A stretch of 64,000 nucleotides of DNA from Paracoccaceae bacterium (GCA_019090795.1 JAHRVG010000097.1:1-64000); one strand, 5' to 3'; positions 17,260 through 27,168 are shown, counted from the stretch's first letter. The notes: generated from the sequence alone by a model not told the origin. Numbers and translations are program-made.

Positions 17260-17273
17260 TTGATCTAAATCAA
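17260..17273. promoter_or_regulatory. Perfect FNR/NarR box upstream of narK1
   Basis: TTGAT-CTAA-ATCAA is an exact FNR-family palindrome. Its centre at 17266.5 lies about 30 bp upstream of TACTGA (17296-17301), a possible -10 hexamer, which gives the -41.5 spacing of a class II activated promoter with transcription starting near 17308. This is the likely activation site for narK1-narK2-narGHJI. Confidence 0.8.
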
Positions 17274-17348
17274 CTTTACCTTCTAAGCTTGCAACTACTG
17301 ATGTCACAGGAAAACTAAGTGACAGAACCGTGTTCCAAGGAGGGACAA

Positions 17349-18761
17349 ATGGAACTACAAAACAAGGCTACCCGCCTTTGGGGGAATTTTTTCAACGTTA
17401 GGATGGTTCAGATCAGGACCTTCCACATGACATGGTTCGCGTTCTTTGCCGCGTTCTTTGCATGGTTCGGCATTGCTCCGCTGATGATCGTGGTGCGCGA
17501 AGAGCTACAACTGACCAAATCACAAGTCGGCTGGACAATCATTGCCTCGGTGGCCGTAACCGTGTTCGCGCGGTTCTTCATCGGCTGGCTCTGTGACCGG
17601 ATCGGGCCAAGGCTCGCCTATACCTCGCTCCTGATCTTCGGGGCCTTCCCCGTTGCGCTCATCGGTCTGGCAGACAGCTTTGAGAGCTTCCTGTTCTTCC
17701 GGCTGCTGATCGGCATCATCGGTGCCTCTTTCGTGATCACCCAATACCACACTTCGGTAATGTTTGCCCCCAACGTGGTGGGCACCGCCAACGCAACCAG
17801 CGCTGGCTGGGGTAATCTGGGCGGCGGTGTTACACAGCTTGTTATGCCTCTGATCTTCTCTGGGCTGATTGTTATGTTCGGCTTTACCGACGCACAAGCT
17901 TGGCGCATGTCAATGGTTGCTGTCGGCATCGTGATCTTTATCATCGGTATCGCCTATTTCTTTGCCACCAAGGATGCGCCTGACGGCAACTACGCTGACT
18001 TGCGCGCCAAAGGTATGATGCCAGAAAAGACAAAGGTCACAGGTGCTTACTTCAAAGCAATGCTGGATTATCGTGTCTGGGTTCTGTTCCTGATATATGG
18101 GGCCTGTTTTGGCATCGAACTGACCGTGAACAACACCGCCGCGCTCTACTTCTATGATTATTTCGACGTTAATTTGGTGACAGCCGGTGCTATTGCTGCC
18201 TCGTTTGGCCTGATGAACATCTTTGCGCGTACTTTGGGCGGCATCTTTGGTGACAACTTTGGTGCCATGTGGGGCCTGCGGGGCCGCTCTTTTTGGCTGT
18301 TCATCGTGCTGCTGGGCGAAGGTATCGCGCTGATGATCTTTAGCCGCATGAATGTGCTGTTCTTGGCCATTCCGATGCTGATCATCTTCTCGCTGTTTAC
18401 CCAGATGGCCGAAGGCGCAACCTACTCTGTTGTTCCGTTCATCAATAAGAAAGCGCTCGGTGCGGTTGCCGGTGTGGTTGGTGCGGGCGGTAACGCCGGT
18501 GCGGTTGCTGCGGGCTTCTTGTTCAAGGGCGCGATGGAATGGAATGATGTGTTCTTCACCATTGGTGTTGTTGTTTCTATCGCTTCGGTGCTGACCTTCT
18601 TCTTGCGGTTTTCGCCGGAACAAGAGGCAGAGGAAAAGGCGCTGTTTGAAAAAGCCAACCTTGATCTGCTGCAAATCCGGGCTGATCGCGCCAACGCGGC
18701 CCTGACCCACTCGGCAGATGTTGTCGCGCAATACAACGCAACACACACCAATAAAGTTTAA
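17349..18761 (+). CDS. narK1: Nitrate/proton symporter of the NarK1 type
   Basis: This 470-aa major-facilitator protein has 12 hydrophobic helices and the nitrate-porter signatures GWGNLGGGV (near residue 155) and GAGGNAGAVAAGF (near 375). The start ATG at 17349 follows AAGGAGGGACAA; an in-frame start at 17319 precedes that site and is rejected. NarK1-type carriers bring nitrate into the cytoplasm with protons, which is needed because the NarG active site faces inward. It is the first gene after the FNR-box promoter and is followed by a hairpin and narK2. Confidence 0.9.
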   Translation: MELQNKATRLWGNFFNVRMVQIRTFHMTWFAFFAAFFAWFGIAPLMIVVREELQLTKSQVGWTIIASVAVTVFARFFIGWLCDRIGPRLAYTSLLIFGAFPVALIGLADSFESFLFFRLLIGIIGASFVITQYHTSVMFAPNVVGTANATSAGWGNLGGGVTQLVMPLIFSGLIVMFGFTDAQAWRMSMVAVGIVIFIIGIAYFFATKDAPDGNYADLRAKGMMPEKTKVTGAYFKAMLDYRVWVLFLIYGACFGIELTVNNTAALYFYDYFDVNLVTAGAIAASFGLMNIFARTLGGIFGDNFGAMWGLRGRSFWLFIVLLGEGIALMIFSRMNVLFLAIPMLIIFSLFTQMAEGATYSVVPFINKKALGAVAGVVGAGGNAGAVAAGFLFKGAMEWNDVFFTIGVVVSIASVLTFFLRFSPEQEAEEKALFEKANLDLLQIRADRANAALTHSADVVAQYNATHTNKV

Positions 18762-18770
18762 CCGAAATCT

Positions 18771-18792
18771 GCAAGCCCTCCACAGGGCTTGC
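18771..18792 (+). terminator. Intercistronic hairpin between narK1 and narK2
   Basis: GCAAGCCCT-CCAC-AGGGCTTGC forms a perfect 9-bp stem with a 4-base loop in the 57-bp gap. It has no U-run, so mRNA processing or stabilisation is more likely than termination. Confidence 0.55.
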
Positions 18793-18818
18793 TTCACTGT
18801 CACCTGAGGAGGGACAAA

Positions 18819-20435
18819 TTGGGACAAGATCTTAGAAATTGGGACATTGAGGACGAGGGCTACTGGGCCTCGACCGGTAAGTCCATCGCCACCCGCAACC
18901 TGTGGATTTCGATCCCCAGCCTGCTGATTGGTTTTGCCGTTTGGCTGTACTGGGGCATCATCACCGTTCAGATGATCAACCTCGGCTTTGCCTTTGATAA
19001 ATCACAACTGTTTACACTGGGCGCGATTGCGGGCCTTACAGGGGCAACACTGCGCATCCCCTCAACCTTCTTTATCCGCATCGCGGGCGGGCGAAATACC
19101 ATCGTCTTCACCACCGCCTTGCTGATGATTCCGGCGATTGGCGCAGGCATTGCCCTGCAAGACCCCAACACCCCGTTGTGGAAATTCCAAGTGCTGGCAT
19201 TCTTGTCTGGCCTCGGCGGGGGTAACTTCTCCTCCTCGATGTCCAACATCAGCTTTTTCTATCCTAAAAAGGTGCAGGGTTATGCGCTGGGGATGAATGC
19301 GGGCCTTGGTAACTTTGGTGTGACCACCATGCAGATCCTGATCCCGCTGGTGATGACATTCAGCCTGTTTGGCGGCGTTCCGCAAAAACTGGTGAATACA
19401 TCCGGTACTTTGATCGGTAAAATTCCGGCTGGCACTGACACCTATATCTTCAACGCAGGCTTTGTGTGGCTGATTGCGCTGGTGCCGCTGGCGATTGTCG
19501 GCTGGATTGGCATGAACAACATCCGTGACGAACACGTTTCCCCCAACATCCCGAATCCGCTTGGTGCTTTTGCTACCATCACCGGTATGTTGCTCGTCGG
19601 CTTTGGCGCCGCTGCCTTTGGTCTGTGGCTGTTGCTGCCGTCCATTCCGGGTGGCCTGCCAACATCGGGTCTGGGTGTTTCCAAATGGATCGTCCTGCCT
19701 ATCGTTATTGTGTTGACCGTGGTGGCTCTGAAAATGATCCCCGGTGCTGTTGGACAAAACCTGTCCCGCCAGTATCAAATCTTTGGCAACAAACACACAT
19801 GGGCAATGACTGTCATCTACACCATGACCTTTGGCTCGTTCATCGGTTATGCGGCGACTTTCGCGCTGGCCATCAAAGTTGTGTTCGGCTTCCAACACGT
19901 GATGGTGGACGGCGTTATGACCCACGACCTCGTTAATCCGAATGGCCCGTCAGCCCTGACCTATGCGTGGATGGGTGCCTTCATCGGCGCGCTGATCCGT
20001 CCGGTTGGTGGTATGATTGCCGATAAAATCGGCGGTGCCAAAGTGACCCAGATCATCTCGATCGTCATGGTTGCCTCGGCGCTCGGTGTGGCTTACTTCC
20101 TGAAACTGGCCTATGTTTCCGCCACTCCGGAAGTATACTTCTTCCCCTTCATGATCCTGTTCCTGATCCTGTTTGCCATGACAGGTATTGGTAACGGTTC
20201 TACCTTCCGTACCATTGCTGTTGTGTTCAACAAAGAACAGGCTGGCCCTGTGCTGGGTTGGACAGCGGCGGTGGCTGCATACGGGGCATTCATCATTCCA
20301 AAAGTGTTCGGCGAGCAAATCAAAGCCGCCACACCGGAATACGCCCTTTATGGTTTCGCGGTTTTCTATATGGTTTGTATCATCATTAACTGGTGGTTCT
20401 ATCTGCGCCCTGGCGCATATGTGAAAAACCCATAA
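18819..20435 (+). CDS. narK2: Nitrate/nitrite antiporter of the NarK2 type, TTG start
   Basis: This 538-aa major-facilitator protein starts at TTG (18819), placed by GAGGAGGGACAAA. That is the same ribosome-site sequence that precedes the narK1 ATG. An upstream ATG at 18789 falls inside the intercistronic hairpin. It carries the NarK motifs GLGGGNFSSSM (near residue 135) and GNGSTFR (near 455) plus about 12 helices. NarK2-type carriers exchange nitrate for nitrite. In Paracoccus the two NarK units are fused into one polypeptide; here they are separate genes with a hairpin between them. Confidence 0.88.
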   Translation: MGQDLRNWDIEDEGYWASTGKSIATRNLWISIPSLLIGFAVWLYWGIITVQMINLGFAFDKSQLFTLGAIAGLTGATLRIPSTFFIRIAGGRNTIVFTTALLMIPAIGAGIALQDPNTPLWKFQVLAFLSGLGGGNFSSSMSNISFFYPKKVQGYALGMNAGLGNFGVTTMQILIPLVMTFSLFGGVPQKLVNTSGTLIGKIPAGTDTYIFNAGFVWLIALVPLAIVGWIGMNNIRDEHVSPNIPNPLGAFATITGMLLVGFGAAAFGLWLLLPSIPGGLPTSGLGVSKWIVLPIVIVLTVVALKMIPGAVGQNLSRQYQIFGNKHTWAMTVIYTMTFGSFIGYAATFALAIKVVFGFQHVMVDGVMTHDLVNPNGPSALTYAWMGAFIGALIRPVGGMIADKIGGAKVTQIISIVMVASALGVAYFLKLAYVSATPEVYFFPFMILFLILFAMTGIGNGSTFRTIAVVFNKEQAGPVLGWTAAVAAYGAFIIPKVFGEQIKAATPEYALYGFAVFYMVCIIINWWFYLRPGAYVKNP

Positions 20436-20447
20436 GACCGTGACTAC

Positions 20448-20479
20448 GGCGTCAGCGTTTCCCCCTTTTCGCTGACGCC
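20448..20479 (+). terminator. Hairpin between narK2 and narG
   Basis: GGCGTCAGCG (20448-20457) pairs perfectly with CGCTGACGCC (20470-20479) across a 12-base loop. Without a trailing U-run it is probably a partial terminator or an RNA-processing element separating transporter and reductase mRNA levels. Confidence 0.55.
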
Positions 20480-20505
20480 AAATTATTCAACTGGAGAAAA
20501 CCAAC

Positions 20506-23500
20506 ATGAGCCATCTACTCGACAGGCTGAATTTCCTTAAATCCAACTCGGTCGGAACATTCGCTAACGGACACGGCAACACCACGACCGAAGACCGTGG
20601 CTGGGAAGACAGCTATCGCAACCGCTGGCGCCACGACAAGGTTGTGCGCTCGACCCACGGTGTGAACTGTACAGGATCCTGTAGCTGGAAAATCTATGTT
20701 AAATCCGGGATTGTTACCTGGGAAACCCAGCAAACCGATTACCCGCGCACCCGTCCCGGCCTGCCCAACCACGAACCGCGTGGCTGCCCGCGTGGCGCAT
20801 CCTACAGCTGGTATCTTTATTCCGCGAACCGGGTGAAAAACCCTCTTATCCGCGGCCACCTGCTGAAAGCCTACCGCAAAATGCGTGCTGGCAATTCCGC
20901 AGTTGAGGCCTGGACCAAACTGCAAGAAGACCCGATCCTGCGCGCCGCCTACGTGACCAAACGCGGCTCCGGCGGCTTTGTGCGCGCCACATGGGACGAA
21001 GCAACCGAAATCATTGCCGCTGCCAACGCCTATACCGCCAAAACCTACGGTCCTGACCGCGTGTTCGGCTTCTCGCCGATCCCCGCAATGTCGATGGTCT
21101 CCTATGCCGCTGGTTCCCGCTATCTGTCCTTGCTCGGCGGTACCTGCATGAGCTTTTATGACTGGTATTGCGATTTGCCACCGGCCTCGCCAATGACTTG
21201 GGGCGAGCAAACCGACGTACCTGAATCCGCAGACTGGTATAACGCCGGCTTCCTGCTGCTTTGGGGTTCCAACGTGCCGCAAACCCGCACACCGGATGCG
21301 CACTTCTATACCGAAGCCCGTTATCGCGGCACCAAATCCGCCGTGATCACACCGGATTACGCCGAAGTAACCAAATTTGCCGACATCTGGATGGCCCCTC
21401 AAGCGGGTACCGATGCAGCCCTTGCGATGGCCATGGGCCACGTGATCCTGCGCGAATACCATCTGGATCGTCAGGCCAAGTATTTCGAGGATTACGCCCG
21501 TAAATACACAGACATGCCAATGCTGGTTGTGCTTGATGAAAAAGACGGCAAGTTCATTCCAGGCCGCCAGTTGCGCGCAGATGACCTCAAAGGCAAACTG
21601 GGGCAGAAAAACAATCCCGAATGGAAAACCGTTGCCTATGACAACGCCACCGGCACGCTGGTGCCGCCAAATGGTTCGGTTGGTTTCCGCTGGGGCGAAG
21701 ACGGCGAGTGGAACCTTGAGGAACGCGCCAAAGGTAAGGACACCGAGTTGCGGTTGTCGCTGATTGGCGACGAGGATCACGACGAAGTGATCGGCGTAGA
21801 TTTCCCCTACTTTGGCGGTCAAGCCTCTGAAAACTTCACCAACTGTGAACACCCTGACATTCTGACCCGCAACATTCCGGTCAAGAAAATCAAGGTCAAC
21901 GGCGGCGAGGCCTATGTCGCAACAGTATTCGATCTGTTCTGCGCTAACTATGGTCTTGATCGTGGTCTTGGCGGCGATTGGGTCACAGCGGATTACGACG
22001 AAGATGTGCCATTCACCCCTGCTTGGGCGGAAAAGGTTACCGGCGTACCGCGCGACCAGATCATTACCGTTGCCCGCGAATTCGGCACCAATGCCGAACA
22101 GACCAATGGCAAGTCGATGGTTATCCTCGGTGCCGGTCTGAACCACTGGTATCACATGGACATGAACTATCGCGGTATCATGAACATGCTGATCATGTGT
22201 GGTTGTATTGGCCAATCGGGCGGCGGCTGGGCCCACTATGTGGGTCAGGAAAAACTGCGTCCGCAAACCGGCTGGCAACCACTGGCATTCGCGCTCGACT
22301 GGGCACGACCTCCACGGCACATGAACTCCACGAGCGCTTGGTATGCCCACACCGATCAGTGGCGTTATGAAACCCTTGCTTCCGAGGAAATCCTGTCACC
22401 AACAGCACCTGATGGCGATTGGAAAGATGCAAGCCTGATCGACTACAACATCCGTGCGGAACGCATGGGGTGGCTGCCTTCGGCACCACAGTTGAAAACC
22501 AACCCGCTGGAAGTTGTGCGTCAGGCCAAAGCCAAAGGCGTCGAGGTCAAAGACTATATCGTAGATCAGCTGAAATCCGGCGATCTGGAAATGTCTTGCG
22601 AAGACCCAGATGCGCCGGAAAATTGGCCGCGCAACCTGTTTGTGTGGCGCTCTAATCTGCTGGGTTCCTCGGGCAAAGGCCATGAATACTTCCTTAAGCA
22701 CCTGCTGGGCACCGATCACGGCGTCTTGGGCAAGGACCTGGGCGAAGAAGGTGGCCAGAAACCGATCGAGGCCAAATGGCATGACGAGAGCACCAAAGGT
22801 AAGCTGGACCTGCTGGTTACAATTGATTTCCGGATGTCCACAACTGCGGTTTATTCAGACATCGTGCTGCCAACTGCAAGCTGGTACGAAAAGGACGACC
22901 TGAACACTTCCGACATGCACCCCTTCATCCACCCGCTGCAGGCGGCTGTTGATCCGGCGTATGAATCCAAATCGGATTGGGAAATCTTCAAATCCATCGC
23001 CATGAAGGTGGAAGAGGTTGTTCCGGGCTATCTAGGTCAGGAAACCGACGTTGTTGCCCTGCCATTACTGCACGACACCCCTGCCGAGATTGCGCAGGAT
23101 CAAGTGCTCGATTGGAAGAAAGGCGAATGCGATCTGATCCCCGGCAAAACCGCACCCAATTATGTGACGGTGGAACGGGATTACGAAAACATCGGCAAAC
23201 GCTTTACCGCGATTGGCCCCTTGATGGAGAAAGTCGGCAACGGCGGCAAAGGCATCGCTTGGGATACCAAAGTCGAAATGCACCACCTCAAGGAATTGAA
23301 CGGTGTTGTAACCGACGAGGGCGTCACAAAAGGCATGGCGAAACTCAATACCGCGATTGATGCGGCCGAGATGATCCTGATGCTTGCCCCTGAAACCAAC
23401 GGTGAAGTGGCTGTCAAAGCATGGCACGAGCTGGAAAAAGCAACGGGTCGCGAACACGCCCATCTGGCAGAAGTGAAAGAGGACGAAAAAATCCGCTTTC

Positions 23501-24246
23501 GCGATATTGCCGCACAACCGCGTAAAATCATTTCCAGCCCCACATGGTCTGGGATTGAGAGCGAGGAAGTGTGCTATAACGCGGGCTACACCAATGTTCA
23601 CGAGCTAATCCCCTGGCGCACCTTAACGGGCCGTCAGCAGCTCTATCAGGATCATTTGTGGATGCGGGCTTTTGGTGAAACGCTTTGTACCTATCGCCCC
23701 CCTGTTGATCTGAAAACGATCACCAAAGAGGTGAACACATCCGAGCAGAATAACGAACCCTTCGTGACACTGAACTTCATCACCCCGCACCAGAAATGGG
23801 GCATCCACTCGACCTATTCTGACAACCTGTTGATGCTGACGCTCAACCGGGGTGGTCCGGTGGTCTGGCTGTCGGAAATCGACGCCAAGAAAGCCGACAT
23901 CGTGGATAACGACTGGGTCGAGGCGTATAATGTCAACGGCGCACTTGTTGCCCGCGCGGTGGTTTCGCAAAGGATGAAAGAAGGCACATTGTTCATGTAC
24001 CACGCGCAAGAAAAAATCGTGAATGTTCCGGGTTCGGAACAGACCGGCAAGCGTGGCGGTATCCACAACTCTGTGACCCGTGCCATTGTTAAACCAACCC
24101 ACATGATCGGCGGCTATGCGCAGCTGTCTTATGGTTTCAACTACTACGGAACCGTTGGATCGAACCGTGATGAATTCGTGATCGTGCGGAAAATGAAGAA
24201 TGTCGACTGGCTCGACAAACCAGCTAAAGTGGAGGCAGCAGAATGA
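20506..24246 (+). CDS. narG: Respiratory nitrate reductase alpha subunit
   Basis: This 1246-aa catalytic subunit binds the bis-MGD molybdenum cofactor and reduces nitrate to nitrite on the cytoplasmic side. The FS0 cluster ligands are H51, C55, C59 and C94 (HGVNCTGSC, then RGC). The molybdenum ligand aspartate is D223 within YCDLPPASP, matching E. coli D222. Length and end-to-end motif order fit full-length NarG. There is no Tat signal, as expected for the membrane-bound inward-facing enzyme. GGAG precedes the ATG at 20506, and the gene overlaps narH by 4 bp. Confidence 0.98.
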   Translation: MSHLLDRLNFLKSNSVGTFANGHGNTTTEDRGWEDSYRNRWRHDKVVRSTHGVNCTGSCSWKIYVKSGIVTWETQQTDYPRTRPGLPNHEPRGCPRGASYSWYLYSANRVKNPLIRGHLLKAYRKMRAGNSAVEAWTKLQEDPILRAAYVTKRGSGGFVRATWDEATEIIAAANAYTAKTYGPDRVFGFSPIPAMSMVSYAAGSRYLSLLGGTCMSFYDWYCDLPPASPMTWGEQTDVPESADWYNAGFLLLWGSNVPQTRTPDAHFYTEARYRGTKSAVITPDYAEVTKFADIWMAPQAGTDAALAMAMGHVILREYHLDRQAKYFEDYARKYTDMPMLVVLDEKDGKFIPGRQLRADDLKGKLGQKNNPEWKTVAYDNATGTLVPPNGSVGFRWGEDGEWNLEERAKGKDTELRLSLIGDEDHDEVIGVDFPYFGGQASENFTNCEHPDILTRNIPVKKIKVNGGEAYVATVFDLFCANYGLDRGLGGDWVTADYDEDVPFTPAWAEKVTGVPRDQIITVAREFGTNAEQTNGKSMVILGAGLNHWYHMDMNYRGIMNMLIMCGCIGQSGGGWAHYVGQEKLRPQTGWQPLAFALDWARPPRHMNSTSAWYAHTDQWRYETLASEEILSPTAPDGDWKDASLIDYNIRAERMGWLPSAPQLKTNPLEVVRQAKAKGVEVKDYIVDQLKSGDLEMSCEDPDAPENWPRNLFVWRSNLLGSSGKGHEYFLKHLLGTDHGVLGKDLGEEGGQKPIEAKWHDESTKGKLDLLVTIDFRMSTTAVYSDIVLPTASWYEKDDLNTSDMHPFIHPLQAAVDPAYESKSDWEIFKSIAMKVEEVVPGYLGQETDVVALPLLHDTPAEIAQDQVLDWKKGECDLIPGKTAPNYVTVERDYENIGKRFTAIGPLMEKVGNGGKGIAWDTKVEMHHLKELNGVVTDEGVTKGMAKLNTAIDAAEMILMLAPETNGEVAVKAWHELEKATGREHAHLAEVKEDEKIRFRDIAAQPRKIISSPTWSGIESEEVCYNAGYTNVHELIPWRTLTGRQQLYQDHLWMRAFGETLCTYRPPVDLKTITKEVNTSEQNNEPFVTLNFITPHQKWGIHSTYSDNLLMLTLNRGGPVVWLSEIDAKKADIVDNDWVEAYNVNGALVARAVVSQRMKEGTLFMYHAQEKIVNVPGSEQTGKRGGIHNSVTRAIVKPTHMIGGYAQLSYGFNYYGTVGSNRDEFVIVRKMKNVDWLDKPAKVEAAE

Positions 24247-25763
24247 AAGTTCGCGCCCAAATAGGAATGGTGTTGAACCTCGACAAATGTATCGGGTGCC
24301 ACACTTGCTCAGTGACGTGTAAAAACGTCTGGACCAGCCGTGACGGAGTTGAATACGCGTGGTTTAACAACGTGGAAACCAAACCCGGCATCGGCTATCC
24401 GAAAGATTGGGAAAACCAGAACCGTTGGAAAGGCGGTTGGACCCGCACAAAATCCGGCAAACTGCATCCCAAACAGGGGTCGAAATGGCGGATTTTGGCG
24501 AATATTTTCGGCAATCCCAACATGCCCGAAATCGACGACTTTTATGAGCCGTTCGACTTTGATTACGACCACCTGAAATCGGCACCGGAAATGGAGGCCT
24601 TCCCAACGGCGCGCCCCCGTTCCCGCATCACCGGCGAGCGGATGGAGAAGATCGAGTGGGGTCCAAACTGGGAAGAAATTCTCGGTGGCGAGTTCGAGAA
24701 GCGTTCAAAGGACTATAACTTTGAAGGTGTGCAGAAAGAAATGTATGGTGAATACGAAAACACCTTCATGATGTATCTGCCACGGCTTTGCGAACACTGC
24801 CTGAACCCTGCTTGTGTAGCCTCCTGCCCGTCGGGCGCGATCTACAAACGGGATGAAGACGGCGTCGTTCTGATTGATCAGGAAAAATGTCGCGGCTGGC
24901 GCATGTGTGTGTCTGGCTGTCCTTACAAAAAGATCTACTACAACTGGGAAAGCGGCAAATCGGAGAAATGCACCTTCTGTTACCCACGCATTGAATCCGG
25001 CCTGCCAACGGTTTGTTCCGAAACCTGTGTTGGGCGCATCCGCTACTTGGGTGTGATGCTGTATGACGCGGATAAAATCGAACAGGCCGCCGCAGTTGAA
25101 GGCGAAAAGGAACTTTATGATGCCCAACTCGGCGTGTTCCTTGATCCCAACGACCCCGAGGTGATCAAAGCCGCCCGTGCAGACGGTGTACCCGAAGCAT
25201 GGATCGAAAGCGCGCGCAATTCTCCAATCTGGAAAATGGCGATGGATTGGAAAATCGCTTTCCCGCTGCATCCGGAATATCGCACCCTGCCAATGGTCTG
25301 GTACATCCCGCCGCTCTCTCCGATCCAAAACGCGGCAGAGGCGGGCAAGATCAACGTCAACAACAATATGCCGGACGTGCAATCTTTGCGCATTCCGGTG
25401 CGCTACCTCGCCAACATGCTAACCGCAGGCGATGAGGCTCCGGTTGTGACGGCGCTGGAACGGATGCTGGCCCTGCGTGGTTACATGCGCTCCAAAACCG
25501 TGGATGGTGTGATCAACCACGAGATCGCAGAACAGGTCGGCCTCACCCCGCTGCAAATCGAGGATATGCATAAAATCATGTCTTTGGCGGATTACGAGGA
25601 CCGTTTTGTTGTACCAACCACCCACCGCGAAATGGCCGAAGACGCCTATGACCTGCGCGGCGGTTGCGGCTTCACTGATGGCAACGGATGTTCATCCGGT
25701 TCCAGCAACAAGAAACTGTTCGGTTCGCGCAAATTCGTCATGCCACAGGAGGCCGCAGAATGA
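24243..25763 (+). CDS. narH: Respiratory nitrate reductase beta subunit
   Basis: This 506-aa electron-transfer subunit carries four iron-sulfur clusters. Cysteine groups are visible: CIGCHTCSVTC near the N-terminus, then CEHCLNPACVASCP, and CRGWRMCVSGCP followed by CTFC and CSETC. The tryptophan in CRGWRMC replaces a cysteine, the known cause of the [3Fe-4S] centre in NarH. It passes electrons from NarI haems to NarG. The start overlaps the narG stop (ATGA) and its end overlaps narJ. No missing ligand was seen. Confidence 0.98.
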   Translation: MKVRAQIGMVLNLDKCIGCHTCSVTCKNVWTSRDGVEYAWFNNVETKPGIGYPKDWENQNRWKGGWTRTKSGKLHPKQGSKWRILANIFGNPNMPEIDDFYEPFDFDYDHLKSAPEMEAFPTARPRSRITGERMEKIEWGPNWEEILGGEFEKRSKDYNFEGVQKEMYGEYENTFMMYLPRLCEHCLNPACVASCPSGAIYKRDEDGVVLIDQEKCRGWRMCVSGCPYKKIYYNWESGKSEKCTFCYPRIESGLPTVCSETCVGRIRYLGVMLYDADKIEQAAAVEGEKELYDAQLGVFLDPNDPEVIKAARADGVPEAWIESARNSPIWKMAMDWKIAFPLHPEYRTLPMVWYIPPLSPIQNAAEAGKINVNNNMPDVQSLRIPVRYLANMLTAGDEAPVVTALERMLALRGYMRSKTVDGVINHEIAEQVGLTPLQIEDMHKIMSLADYEDRFVVPTTHREMAEDAYDLRGGCGFTDGNGCSSGSSNKKLFGSRKFVMPQEAAE

Positions 25764-26470
25764 GCGTTACATTCAAAGCCCTCTCCGCTTTGCTGAGTTA
25801 CCCCAGCACCGATCTGAAGGACGCCATTGGTGAAATTCGGATAGTGCTGGACAGCGAGGCCATTCTGTCGAAAAAGGCGATCAAAGCCATGCAGCCCCTG
25901 TTGAACGACATGGAAAAGCTGGATGTGTATGAACTGCAGGAACGTTTCGTACTGTTGTTTGACCGCTCGCGCACCCTGTCGCTCAACCTGTTCGAGCACG
26001 TTCACGGCGAAAGCCGTGATCGCGGCCCGGCTATGGTTGATCTGCTGGAAACCTACCGCGCTGGTGGTTTTGATCTGGCCAGCTCAGAGCTGCCCGATCA
26101 CCTGCCGATCCTGCTGGAGTACCTGTCGCAACGGCCCCTAGCCGAGGCGCAGGAAATGCTCGGCGATGCCGGCCACATCATCGCGGCCATCGCCGAACGT
26201 CTGGTGCGACGCGAAAGCCATTACGCGGCAGTGCTGGCAGGTTTGGCAGAATTCGCCAAAGTCAAGGCATCCAGCGCCATGGTTAAGGAGCTGTTAACTG
26301 TTGCAGATGACAACCCCGAAGACCTCGACGCGCTGGACGACGTTTGGGAAGAAGCCGAAGTCACATTCGGCCCCGACCCCAACGCCGGATGCCCGGTCAC
26401 GCGCGACATGCTGGCCAACATGGACCCTTTAACGCCCAAAGCGCAGCCCTCGGCTGCAGCCAAACATTAG
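25760..26470 (+). CDS. narJ: Nitrate reductase molybdenum-cofactor assembly chaperone
   Basis: This 236-aa cytoplasmic chaperone of the TorD/NarJ group delays membrane attachment until NarG has its cofactor. It shows the NarJ motif EHVHGESRDRGPAMVDLLETY in its middle part. The ATG at 25760 overlaps the narH stop in ATGA; an earlier in-frame start at 25688 lies wholly inside narH and is rejected. The C-terminal region is rich in Asp/Glu and ends in a flexible Pro/Ala tail. Confidence 0.95.
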   Translation: MSVTFKALSALLSYPSTDLKDAIGEIRIVLDSEAILSKKAIKAMQPLLNDMEKLDVYELQERFVLLFDRSRTLSLNLFEHVHGESRDRGPAMVDLLETYRAGGFDLASSELPDHLPILLEYLSQRPLAEAQEMLGDAGHIIAAIAERLVRRESHYAAVLAGLAEFAKVKASSAMVKELLTVADDNPEDLDALDDVWEEAEVTFGPDPNAGCPVTRDMLANMDPLTPKAQPSAAAKH

Positions 26471-26479
26471 GAGGCGAAA

Positions 26480-27160
26480 ATGCACGAATTTCTTTTCGGA
26501 ACATACCCCTACATCGCAACTGCGGTGATGATTGTGGGATCAATCGCACGCTATGAACGCGACCCTTACACCTGGAAATCCAGCTCCAGCCAAATGCTGG
26601 CGCGCAAACAGTTGATCATGGGATCGGTGCTGTTTCACATCGGCATTCTAGCCATCTTCGGCGGCCACCTTGTGGGCCTACTCACACCACTGGCGCTGTG
26701 GGATGCACTTGGTGTCAGTCACAGCTTCAAGCAGATGATCGCAATTGTGCTGGGCGGCGTTGCCGGCATCTCCACCCTTGTGGGCGGCGGTATGCTGGCA
26801 CACCGGCGGATGTTCAATCCACGGGTTAAGGCGCGCTCCAGCTTTGCGGACACTGGTATCATCCTGCTGCTGCTGGCACAGGTGATCTTGGGTCTGATGA
26901 CCATCATCGTCAGCTTGGGCCATCTTGACGGGCATGAAATGACCAAGTTCATGGCATGGGCACAGGGTGTTGCCACCTTTGACGGTGCAGCCGCAAGCCA
27001 TATCGTCGATGTGAATATCTTGTTCAAACTGCATATCTTCCTTGGCCTGACAATCCTGCTGGTGTTCCCGTTCACAAGACTGGTTCACATGCTGTCAGCG
27101 CCTGTGCGGTTCCTGTGGCGCCCCGGCTATCAAATCGTGCGCACCCGTCGCGAAAAATAG
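26480..27160 (+). CDS. narI: Respiratory nitrate reductase gamma subunit (cytochrome b)
   Basis: This 226-aa membrane subunit has five predicted helices, holds two b haems and oxidises quinol. Histidines that can ligate haem are found in LFHIGILAIFGGHLVGL (helix II) and in ASHIVDV / FKLHIFLG (helix V region). AGGAGG lies just upstream of the ATG. It completes narGHJI, so the locus encodes the whole membrane-bound enzyme. Confidence 0.96.
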   Translation: MHEFLFGTYPYIATAVMIVGSIARYERDPYTWKSSSSQMLARKQLIMGSVLFHIGILAIFGGHLVGLLTPLALWDALGVSHSFKQMIAIVLGGVAGISTLVGGGMLAHRRMFNPRVKARSSFADTGIILLLLAQVILGLMTIIVSLGHLDGHEMTKFMAWAQGVATFDGAAASHIVDVNILFKLHIFLGLTILLVFPFTRLVHMLSAPVRFLWRPGYQIVRTRREK

Positions 27161-27168
27161 AGGCTGAT

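Noticed and set aside
17910-19925. Long minus-strand frames opposite narK1 and narK2
   Set aside because: The products are Gln/His/Arg-rich antisense shadows of membrane-protein codons and have no ribosome sites.
20515-22350. 611-codon minus-strand frame inside narG
   Set aside because: Long antisense frames are common opposite GC-biased codons; narG is unmistakable and the antisense product has no family features.
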